NCBI GenBank assembly: GCA_018873245.2
Contig: JAEMBT020000009.1
Location: 12,435,112 to 12,499,111 of the forward strand
DNA: 64,000 bases
Direction: 5' to 3'
From: Archegozetes longisetosus
Lineage: Eukaryota > Arthropoda > Arachnida > Sarcoptiformes > Trhypochthoniidae
Below the pieces are notes generated by a model that was not told where the DNA came from, made no database searches, and saw only the letters and a list, made by a program, of their open reading frames with translations. How positions within the stretch are numbered: position 1 is the first letter of the stretch; the number at the start of each line of letters is the position of its first letter. The position numbers and the translations under genes were made by a program. Shown piece after piece: positions 22,801 to 38,296 of this stretch.

Positions 22801-25800
22801 TTGAACAGTACTATAATTTATGCCAATTTGCTCAACACTATCACAGGATTATTACTTGAATACATACTCTAAATAGAAGCAAATATACAAATTCAAGTTG
22901 AAAAGAATCGCAAATCAAGCTAAATGAAGTGAAAACACGAAAAATTTAATTAACAGAACGTGTTTTGATTGAAAATAGAAACCAAATGTAATGATTGAAA
23001 ATAAAGGCTGAAAAATACGGAAATTCTAGAACTGAACAGAAGTAATATTAGCCTAAATAAAAAGGCAATAATCAATAAAATAAGCAATTTTCTAATTTAA
23101 TTGAGCATAAAAACAGTAGTCCATCAGATTTGCATTGCTATTAAACTAGAAATATGAGTCGATTAAACATGAATTAGCCTAAAATGTCAGTCAATTGTTA
23201 AAAGCTTTGAATAAATTAATAGAAGTATGAAAAGATGAATGCATATCATAACTGATCACTATGTAATCCAATACTTTATTTTTATAGAATAAACATGAAA
23301 CTTACTCAAATGCCTTTTCAAAGCTCAAAGCTTTGAATATTTTTCTCAAGGCTCTGAGTACTTATTTCAAACTTCTGAACATTACTCAAACGTTTGGAAC
23401 ATTACTCAAACGTTTGGAATTTTATTCAAACCTTTGGAATTTTATTCAAACTTTTGAAATTTAACTCAAACTTGTTAGCATTAAAGCAAAAAATTAAGTT
23501 AATTTAAAATCAAACATAATATAGAGAAAAGCTAGTATAGTATTGTATTGAACTGGTGTTTAAAACAGCCTGTAGTAAAAGTTAAGATCTTCAAGTTCTG
23601 ATTGCATTATTATGTAGACTATATTATACTTTAACATTTCATTCTTTAGTCTAATTCTTTAGTTCAATTCTTCAGTCTAATTTTTAGTTCAATTTTTTAG
23701 TTCAATTCTTTAGTATAATTCTTTAGTCCAATTCTTCAGTCTAATTCTTTAGTCTAATTGCCCTTATGTATAGTCTCTGCCTTCATTTGCATTGATAACA
23801 ACAATAATGGGTAAAATTTGAAGTTTTCAAATGCAATTCTCAAGTATTATACTTTTAGAATAATAGAACTGTTCATTAGAATTGAATTGAGAAATCTATT
23901 GAATAAAATATTAGGATCTTTTAAAAAATTTAGATATTTTATACGATAATGATGTACTATAAAAGTAGACTATTTTGTGGTAAAGAGGTTTGTTAGTTGG
24001 TAACTAAGATAAAACTCCTCCGGTTATTTCTGCGGATATGGCATTTACAGTCGAAATTTAACTTTGATTCCAAAATATAGATCAAAACATTTAGAAATTT
24101 TGTCTCTTTTGGATCGATTCTTTCTATTATATGGTACTTCAACTAAAACAGTTAATATCTATTTTTTGAGATCTAAACTTAAAATCGATCTGAGTTGGAA
24201 AAATGGAATATTTAATAAGATTATTTGAAACATAAATAATTCACTATTTGTTTATTTAGGTGATCTCATTAATGATTAGTTGGACAAAGCAGAGGGTTTA
24301 AGGATTGAAGAAGAGTTCTAACTTCGGAATCAGAATCGAACTAGAATCGAACCAGAATCGAACTAGAATCAGAATCTACCTTCTAAACCAGATCCTGTCT
24401 TCAGAACCAGAATCTATCAACTATTTATGAGCAAAAATAAAGAATATTCAATTGATGAAAGATGATAACTAAATGTCGAATTGAAATTCAATTTATCACT
24501 TAAACATTGGGTGTGAGCCATAAATTATAGGGAAAGATCTTTACGCTTGGGTTTATAGTCATTTATCTTAAACATATGTTATACAATTGCGCCTCTCACA
24601 CAACGGCCCGCATTCTTATTCAGTTCTTCACATCTAAAGTGCCAACTAGAAAATTGCATAATCAAAGTTTGCTTTAAAATGAGCTGATAAGTTCAATTTT
24701 TGTCAATTGGTTGCAATTGTTTGCTAAAACAATGAAATTGTCATGTGAAAAATAGTATTAGATTAGAATAGGTTTTATAGATAAATTTGAGAATAGCTGG
24801 TCACCACGTTTGTCTTGTACATACTTAAAACTAAATCACATAATTGAGATCGAATATTATCAGGAATTATCAGAAATGGTTTTCATTTTAGAACGATATA
24901 CAGCAAACCAGGTTTAAAGTAAGGGGTAAGGCAATTCTGAAAAAGGGAGACCATTAGTATTATTAGTGAATATAATCTGCAAGAAAATTAAAGATAATAT
25001 TTAGCATTAATAATGAAAACTAGGGAATTGTGCCGCGAAACTAGAGAAGTATTTTTGGCAAAAGATTACCATATAATTTGATATCGTGTGAACCATCTAA
25101 AAGACTCAATTTATAAGTATTGTCTTTTTGAACAACATTCAAAATTTATTTTGTTGGATTGTTGTTTTAAAACTCAAACAATAATATGGGATAAGACAAA
25201 AATTTAGGAGCACGGTCATTGAGAATTCTATGATTTAGAATGTAGAATGAATTCTATAACTTAGAATATAGAATGAATTCTATAACTTAGAATATAGAAT
25301 GAATTCTATAATTTAGAATATAGAATGAGTTCTATAATTTAGAATGTAGATTGAATTCTATAATTCAGAATTTAGAGTGAATTATATGTCAAATGAACAA
25401 AGCCTAGAATTTTGAAGGTATTGCAATAAATTTCAAAGTGAATTAAATTTCCATATTGTATAGCTGAGTTTGAGAATCTAAAGATTGATTGCTGAAAAAT
25501 GTTTGCTATTTGCACAATCAACCAAACTCAATGATTTGCACAAAATATGAAGTCAATTGATTTGATTTAATACCAGGATAGATTTAGTCTTTGAGGGAAG
25601 AGGGAACGGAGAGAATAAAAGCGTTTTAGAAAGAAAGAGAAGTAGAGATAAATATTAATAAATATATTTGGGAATAATTCTGTACGATATATGGAAATAA
25701 TTCTGTGCAATATTTGAGAAATCATAGTAAGATAAAAATCAATTTATACATAAAACAAAAAGAATTAAAGAAAAGATATTGAGGAAAAGAGAATATAAGT

Positions 25801-28800
25801 TAATAATAATAGTTTACATTTGAACATAGGCTATTGGTTTATTATGATAGCAGAATTTTATCTTACTTACATCAAGTATTACATTTTTGATATATAAAAG
25901 CTTTTCAATGTAAACACATCCAATTGTATAAAACTTAAACCAATCAAAAGCCATGAACAGATATACTATATTTCAAAAGCAAAACATCTAGAATAATGTA
26001 TAAACAAAAAATAACTGAGCAGAACTGAAGAATAAAGAATAGATAGAAAAGACGTCTGTTGTATATAATCGATATGATAACTAGAGTTCAGTTTATGGTG
26101 GACGTAGGTGTAAGAGAATCTTATTTTACTATGCCTGACATTTCCCTTAGCTAATGACTACCATTATCAGCATGCTAAATATACTGGTGTTAGGTTAAGT
26201 TAGGTTAGATTGAGCTAGGTTAGGTTAGATTAGACTAGATTAGATTAGATAAGTGGAATAATAATATACGATTCTGACTCTCTAATACCCTTTCCTTACA
26301 TTAACCGTAACCCACATAATTGACTCTTAAGCATAGAAATAATGCTTTTTGCATCTATAGCGAATTACTGAGTTTTTAGTGTAAGTAAACATTAGGTAAA
26401 TAATAAGATAAAGTGTACTGAAATAATTGTCAAGATAATTTAATTTACAAACGAAATTTAAGATAAAATACAGATAAATATAAAATAATTTTAAGATAGA
26501 TATTTGGAGTAATAGATAGATATAAAACAAATAGAAGAGGTATGCAGTGGTCAATATATACCCTACATAAGAGAAGAACGACTGGTCAAGTATTTGAAAA
26601 GAAATAGGATTTCAATAGCGTAAAGTAAATCAAATAGAGTTATGTTACCAAGTTGAATAAGGTTATTTTCTTAAGCTTATCATGTAGAATCTCAAGTAGA
26701 ATCTAATGTGGAATCTGATGTAGAATCTAATGTAGAATCTTATGTAGAATCTAATGTAGAATTGAAACAGCAGAAAGAATCAACTTTGTTAATCAGAAAG
26801 AGAAATCAATCTTCTAAACCTCCACTCATTTCAACTGTACATTTGCTAACTTAATAATTCCTTATAGTAACTGACCGTTGCTATGTCAACCTCTCTATGA
26901 TACGGATCGATTTGCTACAAAACTTGATTTTAGATCTTCTTTGATTAAAATATTAAATATTCTATAAATTTGTTAACATGTGAACATACGATCTGATGAC
27001 ATGAAGTTGCTATAAGCTATTAGAAAGTTTGCTAGTGTAATTGTGTTGACAAAGATTGACTTACTAATTAGCTTAAATAGAGAGCTGCCTTAATAGCGTA
27101 TTTTAATTAGTAAATCTAATTTGCATTTTATACTTTAAACTAATAAAAGTTAGCTTTCAATTGATAGAGGACAACTTTTAGAAACACTTTAATATTTGAC
27201 ACATTATATTACTTAATCGAATAAAGTCAATCAATATTATAGAACATGTCATTGAACACTTTAAAAGTACGTCAATTTAAAGTAAATTTGGGACTTAATA
27301 GAAGTTAGAAATAAGTTACTAAACAAGTTAAATATTTGACGCATTAATCAGTCAGCATCTTGTCTAATAAGCATTAAGGACCATCAATTTGAGTGTGGTT
27401 CAACAATTTGAAAATGTTATAATAGATGCACTTCAGTTGAGAAAACAGTTTATGAGTTACTTTCACTACTTTCACCTTTTTGACCTCTTTGACCTCTTTG
27501 ACCTCTTTGACCTCTTTGACCTCTTTGACCTCTTTAGCCTCTTTCACCTTTAAACTGTAGTTCATATTTGAAAACTAACTTGAACAATTTTATAAGAAAT
27601 TAGAGCTTATTTTTGAGTCATATTAGAGAAAGAAAGTTTTAACTCTCAGTTTAATTGTCATATCAAATAAGAATCAAATTGAATGAAAATTTGAAGGTTT
27701 CGACAATGTACTACCAGTATGACAGGAGATTAGATGAGAGAGAGAGAGAGAGTATTGAATAAGTAATTCTAATTTAGTTTATATCACGCAAGAATGAACT
27801 GAAACTACTCTTCCAGATTTGTAGCATTCAATTCAAAATTCATGAAACATAGGCTCGCCTTTTGTTATGTAGAATTGAAATAGGATTTCACAATGTTTCT
27901 TGCCTAAGATTGGGTTAAATTTCAGTGAAACCGATAGTGATCAGTGAGAGGAATGGATACAATAGGTTGAATATTGTAGGTTGCATATCAAGCTGTTTCG
28001 AATTAAGCCATTTCTTGAGCTATTTTCTTATAATTAAAGTCATGAAACATGTTTTTATTCACAAACTATGTGCGAGGTATCAGAGCCTTTCTGAACACTG
28101 ACTGTGGTTATAAACGAAAGTTGGTATAAACATAGTTTATGTACTGATCCACAATAATAATGTTGATCATTGATTGATTATGTATTCAAATATTGATAGG
28201 CTGTAAAAGTATCGACATAGTTAGGGCAAATTTAGGGGAGATAAACTTTAAACATCTGGCATATGATATATGGATGAACACATATCTTTCATGGTTCTAC
28301 TTCTGATAAAAATGCTTATAGAAGAATTAATTTTTAACACATGCGCAGTAGTCATAGATTAATGAGGAAACGGCTTAATAAGGAAACGGCTTACTGTTCA
28401 ACGGCTTACTGTCAAACGACTTACTGTCAAACTTATAATAGGAATAATTGTTTAGCAAGTTTAATATAAGTGTCTATGAAAAAGAAATGATAAGAAGAAA
28501 AGGGACTGCATAAAAATAATTTGTGATAGTGTTTGTTTCGATTTATTGATTCTCTTCTCTTGACCAATAAAAGTAAGTTACGCTTTCAATTCTCTTTATG
28601 GTGATCACAATAGCATACTCTAAGATGTATGTACACAATCAGTAGACGATCTGCTTCTTAGAAGCTGTTCTGCTACTGTTTTCTATGGTTTCCAGCAAAC
28701 TAGCAAAATTGTGAATAGAATTTGCCCAAACATTTGCGTTTTCGTTAATTACGTAGAATCTTGTTATGTTTAAACAATTGGAAAATAGATTTGTCGCAAA

Positions 28801-29911
28801 CATTTGCTGCTAACAACTACAGAGAAAATCACTGTTAACAATTAGCAAAAAGGTTTACAGAAACAATTACCGTAAATAATTATCAAACAAGATTTACCGA
28901 AAAAAAATTACTGAAAACAATTAACAGCAAGATTTATAGAAAATAATCTCCGAAAACAATTATAAAAGATTTACCGAAAAATGAACGAAAACAATTATAA
29001 AAGATTTACCGAAAAATGAACGAAAACAATTATAAAAGATTTACCGAAAAATAACCGAAAAACAATTAGCAAGAATTAGCCATCAGAAAGGAGAAAGGAA
29101 TAAGATTGAAAGAAAAAAAATGAGATTTAGGTTATCACACAAATAATTATTCATTCACGCTTTCGAATCTGAAATCAAATGGATATTTTATCTGAAGAAA
29201 AGAATCCATTGGACAAGTACATAAAGAATTCATTCATCTGCAACTAGTCCATGACGTGACCTAAATAAGAGACTTTCTTCTCTATATATGTGGCCAATTA
29301 TATAAGATTGCAATCTAAGACTAGAGCTATAATGATAGCAATAATAAAGTTATCACTTGACCTATTAATGAGAGTGTTTGAAAATATTATAATTAATACT
29401 TATTATTGTTATTATTATTCATAATTTTGTTTACGCTAGATTAATGAATCAATTGATTATTTATATGAAGATAGTGTTTAGCATAAGTTTACATTTCAAC
29501 TAGTAAGAAACTTAATATGATTGTTTAGTAAAGTAGTAGTAACACCTTTACATAACAAACAGCTGATGACCAATAATTAACGAGATTCCACTATATAAGC
29601 TGCTATATTGTTGTAAGATTCAAAGATTAATGTGTTTTGTTGGAGAGCTATTATTGTATTTTTGCCAGTAAATTGCTTTTATGATGCACTATTCAATCGA
29701 TTGGATATATCAAAACTAAGATTTAGAAACTTATAATCTATTCTCAACTTCTATAGACAGAAAAACTAACAACCATTTCAACTAATCAAAGTTATGAATA
29801 GGAAGTAAGCTTAAATTTATCTAATTTAATAAGTGCTGAAATTCTGTTTTGTTTCTATCATAATTTGCAAATCAAACATTAACGTAAGATAAATGTTAAG
29901 CTAGCTTAACT

Positions 29912-30007
<96 letters not shown>

Positions 30008-33000
30008 AAATGAAAATTAAATTATAGAATAACACTCTCTAATGGTCTGATATAGGTCCACCAAATCAATCAAATTTAATTAAAGATTTTATCAATTAAT
30101 AACACATGAGTATGCATTCATTTATTAAGCATCAGACTTATCTATTATAGTTGAAGTTTAACTGCAATAAATTAGAGCTCATTCCTTAGAAATTCAATAT
30201 TAGAAAGATTTAGCTTAAATTAACCTAGCTTAAACTAACCTAACTTAAACTAACCTAACTTTAACTTTGACTCAGCAAGAATGTAAGACAAGAATTTAAA
30301 TCAATAAAAATAATATTCAACTTATTTTCGTTCTTGTTGCATTAGTCTTATTATGGAGCATTGCAATCAGATTTTATGATTAATATGTACTTTTCGAACA
30401 CTAGTCTTGCAATGTACTTTTTAAACACTAATTTATTAACCTATATGAAGTGAGTGTTTGATTAAAAGTGCATTTCGAGTTAAAAGATTTTTAGGTATGC
30501 ATGAAAGCAGTGAATTAGTTTTATTAAGATAAAAAATAGAAAAATAATTCGAATGACTCGAAGGACATTTCAGTTATATCTATATACAGCTGATTTCACT
30601 TATATTTATATGTAGTTTATTCCACTTTAATTCCTAAGTAATTAAGTGAAGAGATAGAGCTGTTAACAAACGTTTATTGAGTAGTATTTGGTTTGAATAT
30701 TAAGTGAAAAACGCCGGGATCTGCATTAGAATCAGCAGTAGAATAACCAGCAGAATGACTAGCAGAATAACCAACAGAATAACCAGCAGAATAACCAACA
30801 GAATGAGCAACAGAATCACCACCAGAGAAAGTGATACATCCTCGTGAAAGCGCATAATCTAATTTGCTTCGATCCAAAATTAATGCAATTCTTGAGCTCG
30901 ATTCACAAGTCCTCACATATAGAATTTCTCTGTATTGAATTCTTTTTGCTATTCTGCTTTGGAAAAGTTTTAATAAATTTTAAAACAATCTTTACGAGTG
31001 GCTCTGATTGAATAACAGAAAATATTTCTGTTGACGCCAACTCTAAGTCACGCTTAAAGAATTAAGTGAATCATAAAAAGTCAGACAATCAACACTTTCT
31101 TTCTGTTAAGACATAGGAAAAAGATTTAAAATTTAAAATTTCATCATTCATAGTATTATTAATATGATCAAATCTGATTGTCAATAAAACATATTAGTCA
31201 TGAGATGATCAGATGAATTGATATAAAAATAAGTAAAGAATCTGAATCTGAATCTGGTTTACGACAGACAGATATTGATCGAAAATACAAAACTGTTTTG
31301 TAAGAAATGTCAGCAAAAATATGGGTAAAGAATAAGTATTTGAAAGTCGGCAAGAGATATAATAAAAATTCATATGCAAGCTTACATTTCAGCTTATACT
31401 CAAGCTTACATTGAAGCTCTACAACATTGTATATTCAAATACAAAACCACAATTTGACAAGTATTAGACGAAAGAATGCAAAATTATTACATTAAGAATT
31501 CTCATCACAATCCACACTAACGAATTGTCTAATTGAAGATTTAATTTAGAAGAAGAGATGCGTTTGGGAATCAGGTTTCGATTGATAGTATTGTTAGATT
31601 GCACTCGATTTTGAACGCGACAACTAATTGAGAATCAAAATCGATTTGTAGAAGAAGAGGAAGAGTAGAGTTAGTTTGGCAACTGAATTGATGCTGATCT
31701 CAGCATTTTCTTCATATGTGACAATCACTTTAATTTGCGAATGTCCAGTAATGAGCGTAAAAATCATGTAATTTCGATGTGCTACCGAACTCAGTTCTAC
31801 TTATATTTGGTTTTTCTAACGTATCGATACTACAATACAGTAATACTTGGATATAATGAATCGCTAAGACCATAATTTACAATCACTATAAGAGGAGTTC
31901 ACTATAACGGGAGTTTACTATAACGGGAGTTTACTATAACGGGAGTTCACTGTAACGGAGTTCACTATAACGGAGTTCACTATACCGATGTATGACTGCA
32001 TTATCATTTGACGTGACAAAACTTTGGCGAATAGATACAAATAGTTCGATATAAATGCCAGTCTATACACTGGAAGAGATATATAAATATATGACCCTAG
32101 TCCATACAGAGAAATAGTTATATAAATATATATGACCCCAATATTGAGTTGGTATCCAAAGCAATAAACTGACTAAATGTTATATATTTTGCACTTCTTA
32201 ATCTACTCATAACTTGACTTAAGGCTACTATTGAAGAGCATCAAACTGGTTGCAATGATCTTGAAGACCAATGGAGGTGCCTGAAAAACACATAAATGTT
32301 GACTGTTTCCATGCATCTCTAACTCTAACTATAAGAGCTCTAGAATCCAACCTTCTAGAGTTATCTTAAGCTTTCGATTGTCCGAAAATACATTCTATTG
32401 GAAGGAAAATATAATTCCAGTAATAAAATGAAACTTTTAGGCATGCAATTGGGGTCAACCAGAGTCTGTAATATTTAACTTGAAAATTAATCGAAACAAT
32501 CGACTCAATCAAGATATACAACGAATTAATTTACTAGGGTTATGATTCGTTCAAACTATGGCTTTTGATAAGTGAATGAATAGTAAAAGATTGATCATCA
32601 GCTTAGAAGTTGCGGTTAGATTAAAGGATATTTTGCCAGCGATTGTGTGGTCTGATATCATAACTTATGAGTTGACATCTCATGCTCAATATATGGTGAG
32701 CCTGATAATGAAATTGGCTTATTTTCAGACTATAGAAGTTGATATGATTTGTTATCTTTGAAGATTTAGAATCTAAGGATCTAAGAATCTAAGAACCTAA
32801 GAATCTATTGTATCCAACTGCGACATAGATTCAGGTGAAAGAGTTAGGGCTAGGTCAAAGAATTGATAGTATGATATAGATAGACACATAAAAGTGAAAT
32901 TTAAATTTGTTATTATTCTTTCTAATTTTGACATATTCAGTAGTTAATGTAATGAAATTAGAGTAGATTATAATAAAAATGAATATATAAGAAATTGATT

Positions 33001-36000
33001 TGCATACAAGCAGCAATTTCAGACTAATGGTCAATTTGGCAAACTTAATGAAACTGATGAGCTCAATAATAATAAGCTAGTGTATTGTGTTCAGCTGACA
33101 TAATTACATTTATTATGCATTAAATATGATGTGCAAGACTGAAGTGAAAGCTAAAATCTAATATCTAAACTCATTAATTATACTGATATAGCAAATGTAT
33201 GAGTGGTCTACTATTCTAAAGTTATTTATCGAAAATTCTTTATCGAAAATTCTTTATTGAAATTCTTCATCAAAAATTCTTCACCAATGGAAAAATGATA
33301 AATTGAAATAATTAATTTCTGATTCTAGCACTGATTAATATTGAGTATTATGAAAAGAAGAAACTATTTTAATGTGTTTGAAATCAGAATCATTTCACTT
33401 AATCTCTTATCTCATATAACATTTTTAACACATATTATCAAGTGATAATTAAATTTATGGATCGTGAAAATAACTATCATATATACTCTATTCTCAAATC
33501 AATTCAATTTAATTTAGTCAGCATTTTTCAGTAGAATTTCGATTTTTCAAATATCACGAATTACACAGAATTGAAGAATCTGAGAAATGAAGAATTCAAA
33601 AATAGTGTATTCCTTCTGGAAATTCATTATTATAATGAATGCATAACTTATAACATATTGAACCAACAAATCAATTCAAATTAATGCAGAATAATTATGC
33701 TTAGATCTAAATATATCAAGCTAAATCTCAGTGTAATTCAGAATCATCTAATTTCAAGTTGTCATATGCTCTTTATAAGTTTCACCAAATGTAAACCTCT
33801 TACAAATTAAGTCATATTTATTGATTAAATCAAAATGTTTAAGTTAAGAGAGACATGAATCAATACATTGAATTTAGACACTAATCTAAATCTTAATCTA
33901 AATTAGATAGAAAACGATTTGAGCCAAAAAATGAAAGCTAATTACTGAAAAAGTAGGTATTCAAAAAGGTTGATATATAATGAAAAATGACAGATATATA
34001 AATATAAATATAAATATAAATCAAATAAAATATGGCATAAAAATAGACGATTAGCAATGAAAGTAAGTAAATCGAAATTACCTCATTATCAGTAGAAATA
34101 AGCATCACTTATGTAGAGAGAACATAGTAAGATAAGCAGTAGTAGTAGTATAAGTAATATTATGGGAGTATTTCAGTCAGGAAAGCATTTAAATGTCTTT
34201 CACTCTCACTCTCACTCTCTCTCTCTCACTCTCTCTCTCTATCTCTGTGTGAGTCTATGTGGTTAGAGAGTAAGTGAGAGTTGCCTCATTCACTCGTGAG
34301 TTTCAAACAAATCAATAATAAATCTATAGAAATAAAAACTCAATAGTTAAATTAAAAGTACTAGATTTAGTAATACTTCAAAATCATGTTAAACTAGACA
34401 TCAGAGCGAACGATCGAACGTGTAGACCAGTTATATAAAGCCTTTATTTACTGACTAGAAGCCAGAGTCTGACCCGAATATTGGCGCCGCTCTTATTCAC
34501 AACTTCTGCTACGCTTTAACGTTTAGCGCATTGTCTAAACACTCTTGTTATTTCTTAGGGTTGATTCGTTAAATAATATTTCATTCTTTTTAGTAATGTT
34601 TTCGTACAAATTATTTGGTTAGGTTAGGTTAGGTTAGCTCAAGTCAGGTCAAGTCAGGTCAGGTTAGATGATCATCATTATTTTCAAATAAGTACTCGAT
34701 CGAAACATCCAAAAAGTACATCTTGCGTATAAATTTGAGTAAAAGCTCCATTCAATAAATATGTTTCTGTGGAAATACTCTTCTGAATAGATACTATTTT
34801 CTAAATTAAATTCAGGTATATTTCTAATCAATTAAATAAAAATCACAGTAAATATAAAGTATGTTTTTCTTATCATATCCTTAATTCTATCAGCGGAGTT
34901 ATACACAAATAATAATCTAATCATGTTTTATGATCAAAATTCGAGCAATATAAATTTTGTTTTTGTTTTGATTATAGATATATTGTTTATACAGTCGCCT
35001 CTCGTTATGATAAACAGCCTAATGCATTGAAAATCGGTTGATTATAACGAGAGTTCACTATATCAGACATAGAGTGCATAGTTTTTGAGCTAAATAATTT
35101 TTGGAAAGTGTTGATTAAAGCTGATTGTAGACTAAATTAGACACCATTATAGAGAGAATCGATTGTACTATTAGATTCAAGAGTTATATACCTTTTAGCC
35201 TAAAATGAACATACTAAAACTTGATAATCTGATAGATAAAGCTAGCTTCTGATGGAGAGCTCGTTACTATCCTCTTAAGGTACGTATCCTCAAGTACACT
35301 CTTATCAATTAATACATGTACATAATGTGCTTCTACTTATTGAATATATTTTTATAAATATATGGATAACTCCTTGAATTACTTTGCTCTAGCGCTATCG
35401 AGTATTAATAGATTTTTAATTCTATACTTCACTGTATAAGTCAATTTAATTAATTCAATTAATTTAATGTATTGTATAAAAGTAGATAATTTTCAATTTG
35501 ATACTAGATTGAAATTAAAATCTGAATAACCAAATCAATTTTAGATATATCTGACATTTATATTCGAAAATACTATATAATTACATAGTCTCCCTGAGCG
35601 AATAAAATAATCTAAAATATATTCTAAAATATTATGGAAAATAGTTTTCTCTTTACGCTCAAATACCATTATGTTTGAGTAAGTCGTATTGATTTTAGTA
35701 TAAGTTGTAGCCAATAGTATGCTCATCATATGGTGAATATATTGTTTAGAGCATTGACTGAAATGTTAGCGAAAAAAGGAAATATAAAAAATTAACTTCC
35801 GATAGACTATGGAAAAATAACGGATAAAAGCTTTTGTTCTCAGTTCAACAGCGATCAACTTCGTTTTATGGCCCAACTCTATATCACTTATCACTTGACT
35901 CTCTTTCGACTTAATATCAAATTCTCTCACTTTACGGACCACCAGTGGTCTACGAAATGCAGCTTGCGCACCACTAGTGGTCTACGAAATGCAGTTGGTA

Positions 36001-36433
36001 AACCTATGCATGAAATATTAGTAGGCTTTTATCAAATCCGAATTTATAGCATAGATCAATTTTGGGGAATCATTTAAATATTTTTCATATATATGGCTTT
36101 TATAGTGAAAAATTTCAATAAAATTCCTTTCAAGGTAACTATTGCTCAATCAAAGGAAAGGTTATACTAGAACTGAGAGATTGAAAACATATTCTAGCTG
36201 AATGATATATCAACCTTCGACTAAATATTTAATACCCTTACAAGCGAGTTCGCCACTTCATTATAAATTGATGTAAGCTAAGAGTAAATGAAAAAATGTT
36301 CGTCTGCTTAATTATGTTTGGTGCTATTTCTTTTTAAGTACTTAGAGATGTATTCAATTGATTTGATATATTTTTTGATGTAAATAGATAGGAATTAACC
36401 ACAGAAGACAATTGGAAATTCATGGATCTTAAC

Positions 36434-36469
<36 letters not shown>

Positions 36470-38258
36470 AGTAAGAGATCAGTAGCAAGAGTTATGATCC
36501 AATTTGCAAAGCAATGCATGCGTTTCACAATTTCATGCATATATTATTATGTACGCGATTTAGATCTTACTAAATCTATTTTGTTGGTGTATTTTTCAAA
36601 CTCTCAATACTAGGACAACCAAATGAAAGGTTACTAAATTCTTTCCATTTGGATCTAATTGAATTTATGCAACTTTTCCATTAGATCTGAAAATTTTGTT
36701 TAGATTTTATTAAATTTTACGAATACTAAACAAACTGATGTATCTGATTATTATTTTCAATATCTGTAAAATATTATGACTATTTTCATTAAATCAGTAT
36801 AAGTGATACTTAAGAATGAGCCAAGTCTTGAATTAAACATAAATGGACTTAAGAATTACTTTTCACTATAAACTTTGAATAGAATTCAAGTTATTATAAG
36901 CATTCAAACACTAAAATCAACGCTAAAGTCATCAAAAAATCGATATTTAATACAAAATTTCAGCATTAGATTCAAAGCTAGTGTCAGAGATGTACAGTTG
37001 AAAACTTAATAATCCTCGATGGCAACAAGAAGATGGCTGTTGCTGTCAACTTGCTTGTGATGCAAATCAATTTGCTGTCAAATTTGATTTGAAAATAGGT
37101 TTGATTATCATATTGAATATTCTAAAAATTTCTTAATATCCGATATATTATAGTCTTGTGAAAAGCAATCAAAAACACATCACTTCTGGTATCCATCAAC
37201 GATTACTAAGTTTTGAAGTGTAAGCATTGTGATAAATAAGAATAGAGTGAAAGAATAGATTTGGTATGAAAAGAAAAGTAATTTGTAAGTGAGGGTTAGC
37301 AGAATAATGAAAACGAGAAGTGATGAAAACAAGTTTTTTAAACGTACTTAAGTCAGTTTGGTATATATAGAGTTGTATAGAATATAAAAAATCACATCAA
37401 TGCTATGACATGACTAACACTTGCAATGTTTATGAGAAAGAGCAACAAAATCTAAACAATAGACACTCAATTCCACTCGAATCAGAACTCATACTGAGTT
37501 CATTCATAAGCTCTACTATAGGAAAAAAATCTCATTTCATCGATTGATTGAGCAAAAGCTAATCAAATATTCTATCAGTGAGAGAATATTTACATAAAAA
37601 TATAGGAAAAGTTTCATTCAGTATACATTTGTTTCATGAGTTAGTGCATCAAGTTATGGAATATTACAGAATATTTTATAACATCACAGAATATTCAATA
37701 TTAAAGAATATTTTATAAGATTAAAGAATATTCAATATTACAGAATCTTCAATGTTGTAGAATATTCAGTATTACAGAATATTCAACATTACAGAATATT
37801 ACACCTTCAGTTTAAGAATGATTTAGTAATCAGTTATTTACTGGACGTAAATGTGCTCTAACTTTAAGGAAGTATTTCGAAATATCATAAGATTATAAAT
37901 AAGTCGTTCATTAGAAAATATATTCGATACTTTTAAATCCTTTGAAAAGCCTTATATGACATAAAAATAGCACTAAATAAATACTAGTATTAAAGAACTG
38001 GGATCACAATTATAAATAAGTACTAGGATTAAAGAATTGAGATTAGGATTAAAAACTCAACAACAAATAGATTAGAAACGATTTTTGGACGTTTCTTCAA
38101 CAGATGCCTGAAAGACATCAATTGAAACTTGGATTATCCCAACTGTCATTAATCATTATTGTTTGTTCCTTGAGTTACTTTATTTTTAATGCTTTTCCTT
38201 AACAGTTATGCTATGTGGACAAAAGCGATAGGAATAGTGTTAGGGAAGTAGAGAGTGA

Positions 38259-38296
<38 letters not shown>

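Noticed and set aside
25228-25385. Regularly spaced repeats considered as a CRISPR array.
   Set aside because: There are no unique spacers; these are head-to-tail minisatellites in an animal genome. The same holds for the other tandem arrays.
27374-27565. An ORF with (KEV)n repeats that looks like a charged protein.
   Set aside because: It is produced by the 9-bp CTTTGACCT repeat; no splice or start context supports it.
30674-30916. An 80-codon ORF with (AGYSVGYS) repeats.
   Set aside because: A 12-bp tandem repeat keeps the frame open; the flanking sequence shows no family and no coding context.
37660-37805. Repeated AGAATATTCT-like blocks considered as heat-shock elements.
   Set aside because: They belong to a degenerate AT-rich tandem repeat far inside an intron, without any promoter.
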